Part shown: one piece after another, positions 56,565 to 64,000 of the stretch
Layout of the letters: the number at the start of each line of letters is the position of its first letter
Numbering within the stretch: the stretch's first letter is position 1
Source: Catellatospora vulcania
Lineage (GTDB): Bacteria > Actinomycetota > Actinomycetes > Mycobacteriales > Micromonosporaceae
Reading direction: 5' to 3'
Length of the DNA: 64,000 nucleotides
Assembly: GCF_009720385.1 (NCBI RefSeq)
Contig: NZ_WARX01000006.1
Location: forward strand, 310,001-374,000
Made by a program: the position numbers and the translations under genes
The notes under the pieces: generated by a model
Told to the model about the DNA's origin: nothing
Seen by the model: only the letters and a program-made list of their open reading frames with translations
Databases searched by the model: none

Positions 56565-58895
56565 ATGTCTGTCGCGGGCGGTGCCGCCCAGCAGTTGCTG
56601 GGCCGGCTCTGCGACGACCTGCGCCTGCTGCGTGAAGAGGCGGGCGGGCCGAGCCTGCGGGTGCTCGCGGCCGAGGTCGGGCTCGGCAAGAGCCAGCTCG
56701 GCGCGATCCTCAACGGGCGGGTCGAGCGGCTGCCGGACTGGCGTGTCGTCCGGGCCGTGGCGGCCCGCTGCCACGCCTACGCAGGGCAGCACGGCCGGTC
56801 GGCGAGCCTGTCGGCCAGGTTCGGCGTCGAGGAGTACTGGCGGCGGCGTCACGCGGCCATCGAGCAGCTGCTCAGCGAGTCGCCCGTCGCCCGGGACCTG
56901 CCCGCGCCCGAGCAGGATCGCCCGCGCGGGCTGCCGCCCCGGGGCCCGCACTTCGTCGGGCGCGGGCCGGAACTGGCCGCGCTGACGGCCGCCGACGGCA
57001 CGGTGATCGTCACCGGCCCGCCCGGCATCGGCAAGACGTCCCTGGCCGTGCACTGGGCGCACCGGGCCGCGGACCGGTTCCCGGACGGCCAGCTGTACGT
57101 CGACCTGCGCGGGTTCGAGCCGTCCGGGGCCGTGCTGACGCCGGCCGAGGCGACGCGCGGCTTCCTCGAAGCACTCGGGGTCGCCCCGGATCGCCTGCCG
57201 GCCAGCCCGGATGCCCAGCTCGCGCTGTACCGCAGCCTGCTCGCGGACCGGCGGATGCTGGTCGTGCTCGACAACGCCCGCGACGCGGAGCAGGTGCTCT
57301 CGCTGCTGCCGAGCGGTCCGGGCTGCCAGGCGGTGGTCACCAGCCGCAGCCGCCTGGCCGGGCTGGTCGTGGCGCAGGCCGCGCAGGTGCTGCACCTGGA
57401 CCCGCTCAGCGCCGGGGAGTCGGCGGAGCTGCTCGCCGCGCGTGTCGGCGAGCCGCGGGTGCAGGCCGAACGCGCCGCCGCCGAGGCGATCGTGCAGGCG
57501 TGCGCCCGGCTGCCACTGGCGCTGAGCGTCGCCGCGTGCCGGGTCGCGTTGCAGCCCGCGCTGTCGCTGGCGGAACTGGTGCGCGAACTGCGGGAGGAGC
57601 CGGGGGAGCTGGAGGCGCTGCGCACCGGCGACGGGTCCACCGACGTGCGGGCGGTCTTCTCCTGGTCGTATCGCACCCTCGACGCTGCGGCGGCCCGCAC
57701 GCTGCGGCTGCTCGGGCTGACCTCGGGCGGCGACCTCGCCCCCGCCGCGGCGGCGAGTCTCGCGGCACTGCCGGTCGGCACGGCCCGGCGCGTGCTGGCC
57801 GAGCTGAGCGACGCCGGGCTGCTCAGCGAGCACCGCCCCGGGCGGTATGCGATGCACGACCTGGTGCGGGCGTACGCGCGGGAGCTGGCGCACGACGTCG
57901 ACAGTCCGGCCGACCGCACGCAGGCCACGCGGCGGCTGCTCGACCACTACCTGCACACCGCCCACCGCGCCGCGGCCCTGCTGCATCCGCTGTTCAGCGA
58001 CATCGCCCCGGCGCCGAGCAGCGACGGCGCGACGGCCGTGGAGCTCGGCGACGCCCAGGCGGCCCAGGCCTGGTTCGACGCCGAGCACGCCGTGCTGCTG
58101 GCGGAGATCGGCCGGGCCTGCGGCACCGGGTTCGGCAGGCACGCCTGGCAGCTCGTGTGGACCCTGTCCGGTTATCTCGACCGGCGGGCGATGTGGGTGC
58201 GGTGGCACGAGATCCAGGAGCTCGTCCTGCAGGCGGCGGAGCGGGACGGCGACCTGCCGGGGCAGGCGCACGGGCACCGCGACCTGGCCCGGGTCTGCTC
58301 CCGGCTGGGCCGCCACGACGAGTCACACGGGCAGCTCAAGCAGGCGCTGGACGACTTCGCCGACCTCGGTGACAACGACGGCCTGGCCCAGACGCACCTG
58401 AACCTCGGCCAGACGCTGGAGCGGGCGCACCGGCACCGCGAGGCACTGGAGCATTCGCGGCGGGCGCTGGAGCTGTTCACCGCGTCGGGCAACACGGCCG
58501 GCGAGGCGTACACCCTCAATGCGGTGGGCTGGCAGCTGGGGCTGCTCGGCGACCACCGCCAGGCGGTCGCCTACTGCCGGCGGGCGCTGGAGCGGCTGCA
58601 GCGCCTCGCCGACCCGCAGGGCGTCGCGGACACCCTGGACAGCCTCGGCTACGCGCACCACCATCTGGGGGATCTGCCCGCGGCCGTGGCGTGCTACGAA
58701 CGCGCGCTGGCGATGTTCCGCGCCGACGGCGACCGGTTCGGCGCGGCCGCCACGCTGCGCAACCTCGCCGAGAGCCGGCTCGCCGCCGGCGACCGCGACG
58801 CTGCGCGGGCGGCGCTGCAGGAGGCGTGGGAGATCCTGGACCGCATCGGCCACGAGAGCGCGCACGCGGTGCGCGCCCGGCTGGACGCCGCCTGA
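56565..58895 (+). CDS. HTH-NB-ARC-TPR regulator (AfsR/STAND-like)
   Basis: Signal-transducing ATPase of 776 residues. An N-terminal XRE-like helix-turn-helix (about 15-60: LRVLAAEVGLGKSQLGAILN) replaces the SARP domain of AfsR. The NB-ARC domain has P-loop VTGPPGIGKTSLAVHW and Walker B MLVVLDNARD. The winged-helix region (AVFSWSYRTLDAAAARTLRLL) and a tail of tetratricopeptide repeats (LNLGQTLERAHRHREALEHS and others) follow. ATG 56565 follows GGGGGAG. Probably a cytoplasmic transcriptional switch driven by ligand or partner binding. Targets are unknown; a small secreted lectin gene converges on its end. Confidence 0.92.
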   Translation: MSVAGGAAQQLLGRLCDDLRLLREEAGGPSLRVLAAEVGLGKSQLGAILNGRVERLPDWRVVRAVAARCHAYAGQHGRSASLSARFGVEEYWRRRHAAIEQLLSESPVARDLPAPEQDRPRGLPPRGPHFVGRGPELAALTAADGTVIVTGPPGIGKTSLAVHWAHRAADRFPDGQLYVDLRGFEPSGAVLTPAEATRGFLEALGVAPDRLPASPDAQLALYRSLLADRRMLVVLDNARDAEQVLSLLPSGPGCQAVVTSRSRLAGLVVAQAAQVLHLDPLSAGESAELLAARVGEPRVQAERAAAEAIVQACARLPLALSVAACRVALQPALSLAELVRELREEPGELEALRTGDGSTDVRAVFSWSYRTLDAAAARTLRLLGLTSGGDLAPAAAASLAALPVGTARRVLAELSDAGLLSEHRPGRYAMHDLVRAYARELAHDVDSPADRTQATRRLLDHYLHTAHRAAALLHPLFSDIAPAPSSDGATAVELGDAQAAQAWFDAEHAVLLAEIGRACGTGFGRHAWQLVWTLSGYLDRRAMWVRWHEIQELVLQAAERDGDLPGQAHGHRDLARVCSRLGRHDESHGQLKQALDDFADLGDNDGLAQTHLNLGQTLERAHRHREALEHSRRALELFTASGNTAGEAYTLNAVGWQLGLLGDHRQAVAYCRRALERLQRLADPQGVADTLDSLGYAHHHLGDLPAAVACYERALAMFRADGDRFGAAATLRNLAESRLAAGDRDAARAALQEAWEILDRIGHESAHAVRARLDAA

Positions 58896-58922
58896 GGCGA
58901 CGCCCGCCGGGCGCGGACGGAC

Positions 58923-59477
58923 TCACTGGTAGTAGAACTGCTGCGCGGTCTCGTACAGCTTGCACTCGATGACCTGCAGCGGGGCGTCGTTGTTGCTCGA
59001 GCGCCCCAGCACGTCGATGCACAGGCCCTTGACCTTGTTCTGGAACAGGTAGATGCCGGTGCCGAAGTACGAGATCGGGTACCACTCCTCGCTGGTGTAC
59101 GCCGTCGAGCAGGTGAACTGCTGCGCCCGGGTGCCGATGACCACCTCGTCCTCGCTGTTGGCCGCGAGGTCGAGGCAGAGTCCGCTGCCCTGGTTGACGA
59201 TCCAGTAGTACCCGCCGCTGGTGGGGAACAGCGCCCAGCGGTGCTGGGTCCGGTTCTCGCAGGTGCGCTGCACGATGGGGGCGTTGGGAATGTTCGAGTT
59301 GCCCTTCGGGATCACGCACTTGCGGGAGAACTCGTTGCGTATCTGCTGGAACACCCCGACCCCCATGGTCTGGTGGTCCTGCCCCGTCGGTGCCGCGTTC
59401 GCGGGCCCTGCGGAGGCCGTCGCCGCCGCGACGGCGGTGGCCAGGACCAGCGCGACCAGCCTGTGCCGCATGTTCAT
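58923..59477 (-). CDS. Small secreted ricin-type lectin-like protein
   Basis: Exported protein of 184 residues. The signal peptide (MNMRHRLVALVLATAVAAAT, cleaved near ANA) is followed by one beta-trefoil-like domain with Cys pairs and ricin-type motifs (QHRWALFPTSGGYYWIVNQG, SGLCLDLAANSED, KGLCIDVLGRSSNNDAPLQV). ATG 59477 has a good AAGGAG site. It probably binds carbohydrate in the medium or wall; no catalytic domain is attached. It converges with the NB-ARC gene. The 289-bp gap 59478-59766 to the next gene shows only promoter-like sequence. Confidence 0.85.
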   Translation of the reverse strand: MNMRHRLVALVLATAVAAATASAGPANAAPTGQDHQTMGVGVFQQIRNEFSRKCVIPKGNSNIPNAPIVQRTCENRTQHRWALFPTSGGYYWIVNQGSGLCLDLAANSEDEVVIGTRAQQFTCSTAYTSEEWYPISYFGTGIYLFQNKVKGLCIDVLGRSSNNDAPLQVIECKLYETAQQFYYQ

Positions 59478-59766
59478 CCGGGACTCCTTCTGCTCGGCTC
59501 GGATGTCGTGGGATGACCGTGTCACCGGCGTCGCGCCGAGGCGTCGTCGTCCGGACAGGACGATCGAGACTCGCGGTTGACGGCCTGGCCATCGGGGGGT
59601 GTCCGGTCCCCGGTCACCGGACACGACCGGACGGCCCGCGGGGCGCCGCGGTGGCGGTCATGAGCGCCCTTCGCGTACCGCCGCGTACAGTTGGCCGGGA
59701 TCGTCGATGCCCGGCCCGCTCCTCCGGCGGACCGGCGTCCGCCCCGTACTAGCTGGTGAGGAACGC

Positions 59767-61053
59767 ATGCCCTCCTTCCCCCGCCCCGACCTCGGCCCGC
59801 TGACGCGCCGGTCCGCCCTGGCCGCCCTGGGTCTGACGGGCGCCGCGATCGGCCTGGCCGCCTGCACCGGCAGCAAGTCCCCGTCCGGCACCGGCTCGCC
59901 CGGCGGCGGCCAGAGCCCGGACGCCCCGCCGCCCAAGGCCACGGTCCTGATCACCGAGCCGGCTGCCGCCGCGGCAGAGGTCCCGGCGTCCGCCGAGATC
60001 GTGTTCACCGCGACCGACGCCGTCTCCACGCAGGTAGTGCTCAAGGACGCGGCCGGGACCGAACTGCCCGGGGAGATGCACCCCGACGGCAAGGGCTGGC
60101 TGCCCGCCAAGGCGCTGGCGTACGGGACGGCCCACACCGTCACGGTCACCGCGACCGGCGACGACGGCAGGCCCGCCACGGCCACGTCGACGTTCACGAC
60201 GATGGCCCAGCCGGACAAGACCGTCCGGGTCGTCAGCTTCCTGCCCGACGGCGCGGTGGTCGGCGTCGGCATGCCGCTGATCTTCCGGCTCAGCCGCAAG
60301 ATCCCTGAGGCGCAGCGGGCGGCGTTGCAGCGGCGGCTGCTGGTGCGGACGACTCCGGCGCAGGAGGGCATCTGGACCTGGTACACCGCCGACGAGCTGC
60401 ACTGGCGGCCGAAGGAGTTCTGGCAGTCGGGCACGAAGGTGTTCGTCGACGTGCGCGCGGGCGGGCTGCCCGTGGGCGACGGCTACTTCGGCGCGCGCAA
60501 CTCGACGCTGACCTGTTCCATCGGCCGCTCGCTGATCATGACGATCGACGACAAGGCCAAGCCGAAGGTGATGACCGTGGTGCGCGACGGCGTCACGCTG
60601 CGCAAGATCCGGGTCAGCCTCGGCCGCCCGAGCATGCCGTCGTCGAGCGGCACCACCGTCATCATCGAGCGCCTGGCCAAGACGGTGTTCGACACGACCA
60701 GCGATCCCAACCCTGGCAACCGCTACCGCACGAACATCGAGTATGCGCAGCGGCTGACCTGGGGTGGCGAGTTCATCCACGCCGCGCCGTGGTCGGTGTC
60801 GAACCAGGGCGTCCGCAACGTCTCGCACGGCTGCGTGAACATGTCGACCGCGGATGCCAAGTGGCTGTTCAACCTGACGATGATCGGCGACCCCGTCATC
60901 ACCAAGGGCACCCCGCGCAAGCTGCAGTACGGCAACGGCTGGACCGACTTCGACAAGCCCTGGGACGAGTACGTCAAGGGCAGCGCGATCCCCTACACCC
61001 CGGCTGCGGAAGCGTCGCCGGAGCCCACGCCCTCGCCCTCGCCGGTCGCCTGA
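59767..61053 (+). CDS. L,D-transpeptidase lipoprotein (YkuD)
   Basis: Cell-wall cross-linking enzyme of 428 residues. The signal sequence carries twin arginines (TRRSALAALGL) and a lipobox LAAC (Cys33), so it is a lipoprotein that may use the Tat route. Ig-like domains lie in the middle, and the YkuD domain has its catalytic cysteine in SHGCVNMS near residue 360. This is the normal order for actinobacterial Ldt enzymes making 3-3 peptidoglycan links. The tail is Pro/Ser-rich. ATG 59767 has a GAGGAA ribosome site. Confidence 0.93.
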   Translation: MPSFPRPDLGPLTRRSALAALGLTGAAIGLAACTGSKSPSGTGSPGGGQSPDAPPPKATVLITEPAAAAAEVPASAEIVFTATDAVSTQVVLKDAAGTELPGEMHPDGKGWLPAKALAYGTAHTVTVTATGDDGRPATATSTFTTMAQPDKTVRVVSFLPDGAVVGVGMPLIFRLSRKIPEAQRAALQRRLLVRTTPAQEGIWTWYTADELHWRPKEFWQSGTKVFVDVRAGGLPVGDGYFGARNSTLTCSIGRSLIMTIDDKAKPKVMTVVRDGVTLRKIRVSLGRPSMPSSSGTTVIIERLAKTVFDTTSDPNPGNRYRTNIEYAQRLTWGGEFIHAAPWSVSNQGVRNVSHGCVNMSTADAKWLFNLTMIGDPVITKGTPRKLQYGNGWTDFDKPWDEYVKGSAIPYTPAAEASPEPTPSPSPVA

Positions 61054-61148
61054 CCTTTCGCGTTCCTCCTCCGCCCGTGGTCCGCACCCGCGGACCGCGG
61101 GCGCGAGCGTGCGCGCCGGCCGTCCACGTCGGACGGACGCCGCGTGGA

Positions 61149-61196
61149 GCGGGCGGGGGTGCCGCTCTCACCGCATGAAGTGCCACCCCCGCCCGC
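61149..61196 (+). terminator. Long hairpin downstream of the L,D-transpeptidase
   Basis: Arms GCGGGCGGGGGTG and CACCCCCGCCCGC with an internal spacer, 96 bp after the stop. The 425-bp gap 61054-61478 otherwise holds only the ara control region. Confidence 0.65.
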
Positions 61197-61277
61197 CGTC
61201 GAGCTGCCGACGCCGGCCGGGCGCACGGCATGTCTGCGGACTCGATCCGGTCGAACTCCGGACTCAGTTGCAGCGAT

Positions 61278-61292
61278 AGTGTTAACGCACAC
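61278..61292. promoter_or_regulatory. Operator-like site 1 before araB
   Basis: AGTGTTAACGCACAC; its reverse complement GTGTGCGTTAACAC matches GTGAGCGCTAACAC (site 2) at 12 of 14 positions. It lies about 190 bp upstream of araB, suggesting a second binding site for a LacI/AraR-type repressor. Confidence 0.5.
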
Positions 61293-61435
61293 ATCGGTTC
61301 GCGTCAAGGGACGCCCGATGGCTGACCGCACCCGCCGCACGTCGCCTGCGTGAAGAGTTGCGCAAATTCTCGGGTCGTTCAGCACAAGCCGCCGTTACGC
61401 ATCTGTTGCGAACGCGTGTCTTGACGCACTTCCAT

Positions 61436-61449
61436 GTGAGCGCTAACAC
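61436..61449. promoter_or_regulatory. Operator-like site 2 before araB
   Basis: GTGAGCGCTAACAC, LacI-like with central CG, 29 bp upstream of the araB start and in inverse orientation to site 1. Two such sites about 160 bp apart would allow DNA looping. Confidence 0.55.
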
Positions 61450-61478
61450 TGTGTGCCAGCAACCGAGCGGAGGAAGAC

Positions 61479-63146
61479 ATGAGCGACCGGTACGTCGTGG
61501 GCGTCGACTACGGCACGCTGTCCGGCCGGGCCCTGGTGGTCCGCGTCAGCGACGGCGCCGAGGTCGGCACCGCGGTGCACGAGTACCGCCACGGCGTCAT
61601 GGACGGCGTGCTCGCCGCCTCCGGCGCGCCGCTGCCGCCGGACTGGGCGCTGCAGGACCCCGACGACTACCGCGACGTGCTGCGCAACGCGGTCCCGGCG
61701 GCGCTGGCCGCGGCGGGCATCGACCCGGCCGACGTGATCGGCATCGGCACCGACTTCACCGCGTGCACGGTGCTGCCGGCGCTGGCCGACGGCACGCCGC
61801 TGTGCGAGCTGCCGGAGCTGCGGCACCGCCCGCACGCCTGGGTGAAGCTGTGGAAGCACCACGCCGCCCAGCCGCACGCCGACCGCGTCAACGCCCTGGC
61901 CCACGAGCGCGGCGAGCCGTGGATCGGCCGTTACGGCGGCAAGATCTCCGCGGAGTGGCAGTACGCCAAGGGATTGCAGCTGCTGGAGGAGGACCCGGAG
62001 GTCTACGACCGGGCCGAGCGCTGGATCGAGGCGGCTGACTGGATCATCTGGCAGCTCTGCGGGGTCGAGACCCGCAACGTCTGCACCGCCGGTTACAAGG
62101 GCATCTTCCAGGACGGCAGCTACCCGTCGAAGGACTACCTGGCCGCGCTGAATCCCGGCTTCGCCGGCTTCGTCGCCAAGCTGGACGGTCCGCTGCTGCC
62201 GCTGGGCGCGCGGGCCGGCTCGCTGACCGCCGAGGCGGCCGCGTGGACGGGGCTGCCGGAGGGCATCGCGGTCGCGGTCGGCAACGTCGACGCGCACGTC
62301 ACCGCCGCCGCCGCGCAGGCCCTGGACCCGGGCCGGCTGGTCGCCATCATGGGCACCTCGACCTGCCACGTCGTCAACGGCACGGTCCCGGCCGAGGTGG
62401 CCGGCATGTGCGGCGTCGTCGACGGCGGCATCAGCCCCGGCGCCTGGGGATACGAGGCGGGGCAGAGCGGCGTCGGCGACATCTTCGGCTGGTTCGTGGA
62501 CCACGCCGCCCCGGCGGGCTTCGACTCGCACGAGCGGCTGTCCGAACTGGCCGCCGCCCAGCCGGTCGGCGGGCACGGGCTGATCGCCCTGGACTGGTGG
62601 AACGGCAACCGCTCGCTGCTGGTCAACCATGACCTGTCCGGCCTGATCGTAGGCCTGACCCTGGCGACCCGCCCGGCCGACGTCTACCGGGCGCTGCTGG
62701 AGTCCACCGCGTACGGCACCCGCATGATCATGGAGGCGTTCGCGGCGGCGGGGGTGCCGGTCACGGAGCTCGTGGTCGCGGGCGGCCTGACCACGAACCG
62801 GCTGCTGATGCAGATCTACGCCGACGTGACCGACCGGCCGCTGAGCATCATCGGCTCGGCACAGGGCCCGGCCCTGGGCTCGGCGATCCACGCCGCGGTC
62901 GCCGCCGGGGCGTACGCCGACGTGCACGAGGCGTCGGACGTGATGGGCCGCGTGGAGCGGGGCGTCTACCAGCCCGATCCGGCGCGCGCCCGCGCCTACG
63001 ACGCGCTCTACGCCGAGTACCGCACCCTGCACGACCACTTCGGACGCGGCGCCAACGACGTGATGTCGCGCCTGCGCGCCATCCGCAACGCCGCCCAGCT
63101 GCGCTCGGTCGACGAGCCGACGGTGGCACTGGGGGTGGCGGCATGA
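61479..63146 (+). CDS. araB: Ribulokinase
   Basis: FGGY-family sugar kinase of 555 residues, the normal AraB length, phosphorylating L-ribulose to L-ribulose-5-phosphate in the arabinose pathway. The ATP-binding start is VGVDYGTLSGRALVVRV. Substrate-side and phosphate motifs include GIGTDFTACTVLP, IMGTSTCHVVNG and the C-terminal VVAGGLTTNRLLMQIYADV. It overlaps the next gene (araD) by 4 bp, so the order is araB-araD. It is probably controlled by the two LacI-type sites upstream and induced by arabinose. Confidence 0.93.
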   Translation: MSDRYVVGVDYGTLSGRALVVRVSDGAEVGTAVHEYRHGVMDGVLAASGAPLPPDWALQDPDDYRDVLRNAVPAALAAAGIDPADVIGIGTDFTACTVLPALADGTPLCELPELRHRPHAWVKLWKHHAAQPHADRVNALAHERGEPWIGRYGGKISAEWQYAKGLQLLEEDPEVYDRAERWIEAADWIIWQLCGVETRNVCTAGYKGIFQDGSYPSKDYLAALNPGFAGFVAKLDGPLLPLGARAGSLTAEAAAWTGLPEGIAVAVGNVDAHVTAAAAQALDPGRLVAIMGTSTCHVVNGTVPAEVAGMCGVVDGGISPGAWGYEAGQSGVGDIFGWFVDHAAPAGFDSHERLSELAAAQPVGGHGLIALDWWNGNRSLLVNHDLSGLIVGLTLATRPADVYRALLESTAYGTRMIMEAFAAAGVPVTELVVAGGLTTNRLLMQIYADVTDRPLSIIGSAQGPALGSAIHAAVAAGAYADVHEASDVMGRVERGVYQPDPARARAYDALYAEYRTLHDHFGRGANDVMSRLRAIRNAAQLRSVDEPTVALGVAA

Positions 63147-63808
63147 GCGATGTCATCGCCGTGCTCCGCGAGACGGTCTCGTCGCTGCACGGGGAGCTGA
63201 CGCGATATGGACTCGTGGCCTGGACGGCGGGCAACGTGTCGGCCCGGGTGCCGGGGCAGGAGCTGCTGGTCATCAAGCCCAGCGGGGTGTCCTACGACGA
63301 CCTGAGCCCGGCCAACATGATCGTCTGTGACCTGGACGGCGTGGTCGTCGAGGGCGACCTGTCGCCGTCCAGCGACACGGCCGCCCACGCCTACGTCTAC
63401 CGGGCCATGCCCGAGGTGGGCGGGGTGGTGCACACGCACAGCACGTACGCCACCGCGTGGGCGGCGCGCGGCGAGGCGATCCCGTGCCACCTGACGGCGC
63501 AGGCCGACGAGTTCGGCGGGGAGATCCCGGTCGGGCCCTTCGCGCTGATCGGCGGCGACGACATCGGCAAGGGCATCGTGGCCACCCTGTCCGGGCACCG
63601 CTCGCCGGCGGTGCTGATGCGCAACCACGGGGTCTTCACCATCGGCAAGGACGCCCGCGCCGCGGTCAAGGCGGCGGTGATGTGCGAGGACGTGGCCCGC
63701 ACCGCCCACCTGGCCAGGGCGCTCGGGCAGCCGCTGCCGATGGCGCAGGCCGACGTGGACTCCCTCTACGACCGCTACCAGAACGTGTACGGCCAGACCG
63801 GCCGCTAG
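63143..63808 (+). CDS. araD: L-ribulose-5-phosphate 4-epimerase
   Basis: Class II aldolase/epimerase of 221 residues, expected to give D-xylulose-5-phosphate. The metal-binding histidines appear in VHTHSTYATAWAARG and the later NHGVFTIGKD, and SGVSYDDLSPANM holds the phosphate/substrate loop. The start overlaps the araB stop (ATGA). The end leaves a 145-bp gap before the next gene. The araBD order and length fit actinobacterial arabinose operons. Confidence 0.93.
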   Translation: MSDVIAVLRETVSSLHGELTRYGLVAWTAGNVSARVPGQELLVIKPSGVSYDDLSPANMIVCDLDGVVVEGDLSPSSDTAAHAYVYRAMPEVGGVVHTHSTYATAWAARGEAIPCHLTAQADEFGGEIPVGPFALIGGDDIGKGIVATLSGHRSPAVLMRNHGVFTIGKDARAAVKAAVMCEDVARTAHLARALGQPLPMAQADVDSLYDRYQNVYGQTGR

Positions 63809-63953
63809 ATGTCCGCCGGTTCGGCGCCGGCGGTGGCACCACCCCGATCCTCTCACCGCAGCTCCACCGCTCCACCAGCACCACAATGCAGGCCGCGCGC
63901 CGGCGTCCCACACGGCGCGCGGGGGTAGGCCCATCCTCATCCAAGGAGATCGC

Positions 63954-64000
63954 ATGCTCACCATGGGCAAGGCCATCACGCGACGCCGCGCCGTCGCGGT
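63954..64000 (+). CDS. Start of an exported protein, cut by the window edge
   Basis: Only 15 codons are visible, starting at ATG 63954 after an AAGGAG ribosome site. The sequence MLTMGKAITRRRAVAV is basic then hydrophobic, like the start of a signal peptide (possibly Tat, with its arginine run). After araBD the usual next gene is araA or a sugar-binding lipoprotein; the basic N-terminus favours an exported protein such as the latter. It is too short for a firm call. Confidence 0.55.
   Translation, partial: MLTMGKAITRRRAVA

Noticed and set aside
61144-61353. A 69-codon open frame between the L,D-transpeptidase and araB.
   Set aside because: It runs through a terminator hairpin and an operator-like site and has no recognisable features.

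Overview
The window is very GC-rich, with frequent GTG starts, ATGA stop/start overlaps, long spurious antisense reading frames and short intergenic spaces. It looks like a chromosomal segment of a filamentous actinomycete. The gene set (F420-type luciferase-like oxidoreductase, lipoprotein L,D-transpeptidase, secreted beta-trefoil lectins, sugar importers without their own ATPase, LAL and NB-ARC/TPR regulators) and the GAAGGGCACCTTC palindrome suggest Micromonosporaceae. That placement is inference; no rRNA, tRNA, phage, IS or CRISPR array was seen.

Region 1 (1-17.7 kb) is a CoA-ester catabolic locus: an aldehyde dehydrogenase (cut by the window edge), a zinc alcohol dehydrogenase, a LuxR-type ATPase regulator, a TetR regulator, an SDR dehydrogenase, a thiolase, a complete branched-chain-amino-acid-type (Liv) ABC importer and two overlapping acyl-CoA dehydrogenases resembling the heteromeric FadE pairs of steroid side-chain degradation. 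Five copies, exact or degraded, of a 15-bp dyad TGCACT-N3-AGTGCA lie before tetR, SDR, thiolase, livG and the first acyl-CoA dehydrogenase, so one TetR regulon probably covers the locus. A DUF3311/sodium-solute symporter pair follows.

Region 2 (17.7-36.6 kb) is mostly housekeeping and accessory genes: a secreted transglycosylase-like protein, a membrane PAS-GGDEF-EAL protein, an AONS-like aminotransferase, a cyclophilin split by a low-complexity insertion, an orotate phosphoribosyltransferase-like enzyme, GNAT, MBL hydrolase, two MFS transporters, an LLM oxidoreductase, ADP-ribosylglycohydrolase, GrpB and several small unknowns.

Region 3 (36.7-48.3 kb) is a coherent alpha-glucan utilisation locus on the minus strand: a lipoprotein binding protein, two MalFG-type permeases, a large secreted GH87-like enzyme with three carbohydrate-binding modules, a cytoplasmic GH13 alpha-glucosidase, a second GH87-like beta-helix enzyme and a LacI regulator. 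LacI-type dyads with ACTTGC/GCAAGT half-sites sit before lacI and before the binding protein. The likely substrate is alpha-1,3-glucan (mutan or nigeran, as in fungal walls).

Region 4 (48.4-61 kb) has a poly-G stretch that looks like an assembly artefact, a secreted GH2 enzyme with two duplicated ricin-type lectin domains, a surface adhesin with five exact-period 330-bp Ig-like repeats, a solo terpenoid-cyclase-fold protein, an HTH-NB-ARC-TPR regulator, a small secreted lectin and an L,D-transpeptidase. Region 5 (61-64 kb) starts an L-arabinose/ribulose operon (araB, araD, then the start of an exported protein) behind two matching operator-like sites.

Throughout, intergenic gaps hold 55-80 bp palindromes of at least five families (called A-E here), several sharing GATCATGA ends and one with a conserved loop. 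This is the most pervasive unexplained structure in the window.
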